Assembly: GCA_028538565.1 (NCBI GenBank)
Contig: JAPQWN010000001.1
Location: forward strand, 45,808,501-45,872,500
DNA length: 64,000 nucleotides
Direction of reading: 5' to 3'
Source of the DNA: Umbellularia californica
Taxonomy: Eukaryota; Streptophyta; Magnoliopsida; Laurales; Lauraceae
The notes below the pieces were generated by a model. The model was not told the origin of the DNA. It was given only the letters and a program-made list of their open reading frames with translations, and made no database searches. Made by a program: the position numbers and the translations under genes. Within the stretch, counting starts at the first letter, position 1, and every line of letters begins with the position of its first letter. Positions 63,961 through 64,000 of the stretch are shown in pieces.

Positions 63961-64000
63961 TTAACCCGGGGAGTTGCGTGATGCAAGGATTTGAGGCCAT

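Larger units (their letters stand above)
42552..64000 (+). mobile_element. Large Tat/Ogre-type element (family 2), runs off right edge
   Basis: 5' LTR at about 42,552-48,242, short leader, one uninterrupted gag-pol ORF, then a 3' region of more than 7 kb with an antisense ORF. The LTR start TGTAGACACC does not recur before the window ends, so the 3' LTR lies outside. If that LTR matches the 5' one, the element exceeds 27 kb, in the size class of Ogre elements. It is inserted in a reversed family 3 LTR, making it the youngest layer in this part of the window. Confidence 0.8.

Overview
This window looks like intergenic heterochromatin from a flowering plant with a large, repeat-rich genome, probably a eudicot. 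It consists almost entirely of nested and tandem Ty3/gypsy LTR retrotransposons. I found no host single-copy gene, rRNA, tRNA gene or CRISPR array. The plant assignment rests on the element types: two giant Tat/Ogre-lineage families with a second, archaeal-type RNase H and antisense genes, plus a chromodomain-bearing chromovirus with large LTRs starting TGTAAGACCCCGACC.

Layout. (1) Positions 1-27,638 hold minus-strand 'family 1', a Tat-lineage element. Reading right to left: an LTR (about 24,609-27,638), a leader with tandem repeats, gag (20,234-22,678), a long pol (13,602-20,384), a 3' untranslated region rich in satellite-like repeats, an intron-containing gene on the opposite strand (9,636-11,951), and a second LTR (about 5,849-8,928). 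That second LTR also serves as the 5' LTR of another copy (leader, gag 837-3,281, start of pol), which runs off the left edge. This is an LTR-internal-LTR-internal tandem array sharing its central LTR, not two independent insertions. (2) Positions 27,639-42,551 are a patchwork. A decayed plus-strand 'family 2' copy is split into an integrase fragment (27,642-27,849), its pol tail and 3' region (34,652-40,094) and a 23-bp stub of its 3' LTR. It is broken by a chromovirus ('family 3', 27,850-34,651) that has lost most of its interior. It is broken again by family 3 LTR pieces lying in opposite orientations (40,118-42,551). (3) From 42,552 to the right edge lies a large, mostly intact plus-strand family 2 element. 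It has a roughly 5.7-kb 5' LTR full of short GC-rich hairpins, one uninterrupted 2,789-residue gag-pol ORF (48,579-56,948), and a 3' region of more than 7 kb carrying an antisense ORF (61,877-62,707) and a row of splice-site-bracketed cassettes. Its 3' LTR lies beyond the window.

The gag and pol products supply capsid, protease, reverse transcriptase, two RNase H modules and integrase. The antisense genes are additional ORFs of unknown role. In both families they sit between pol and the 3' LTR, run against the element, have their own TATA box, and begin with a short exon followed by an intron of roughly 0.8-0.9 kb. The most unusual material is this shared antisense gene architecture, the shared-LTR tandem array, the palindrome and hairpin arrays in the LTRs of all three families, and the cassette array at 60,025-60,964.

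Limits: everything was read by eye. LTR edges, primer binding sites and splice junctions are predictions, and family names 1-3 are local labels.
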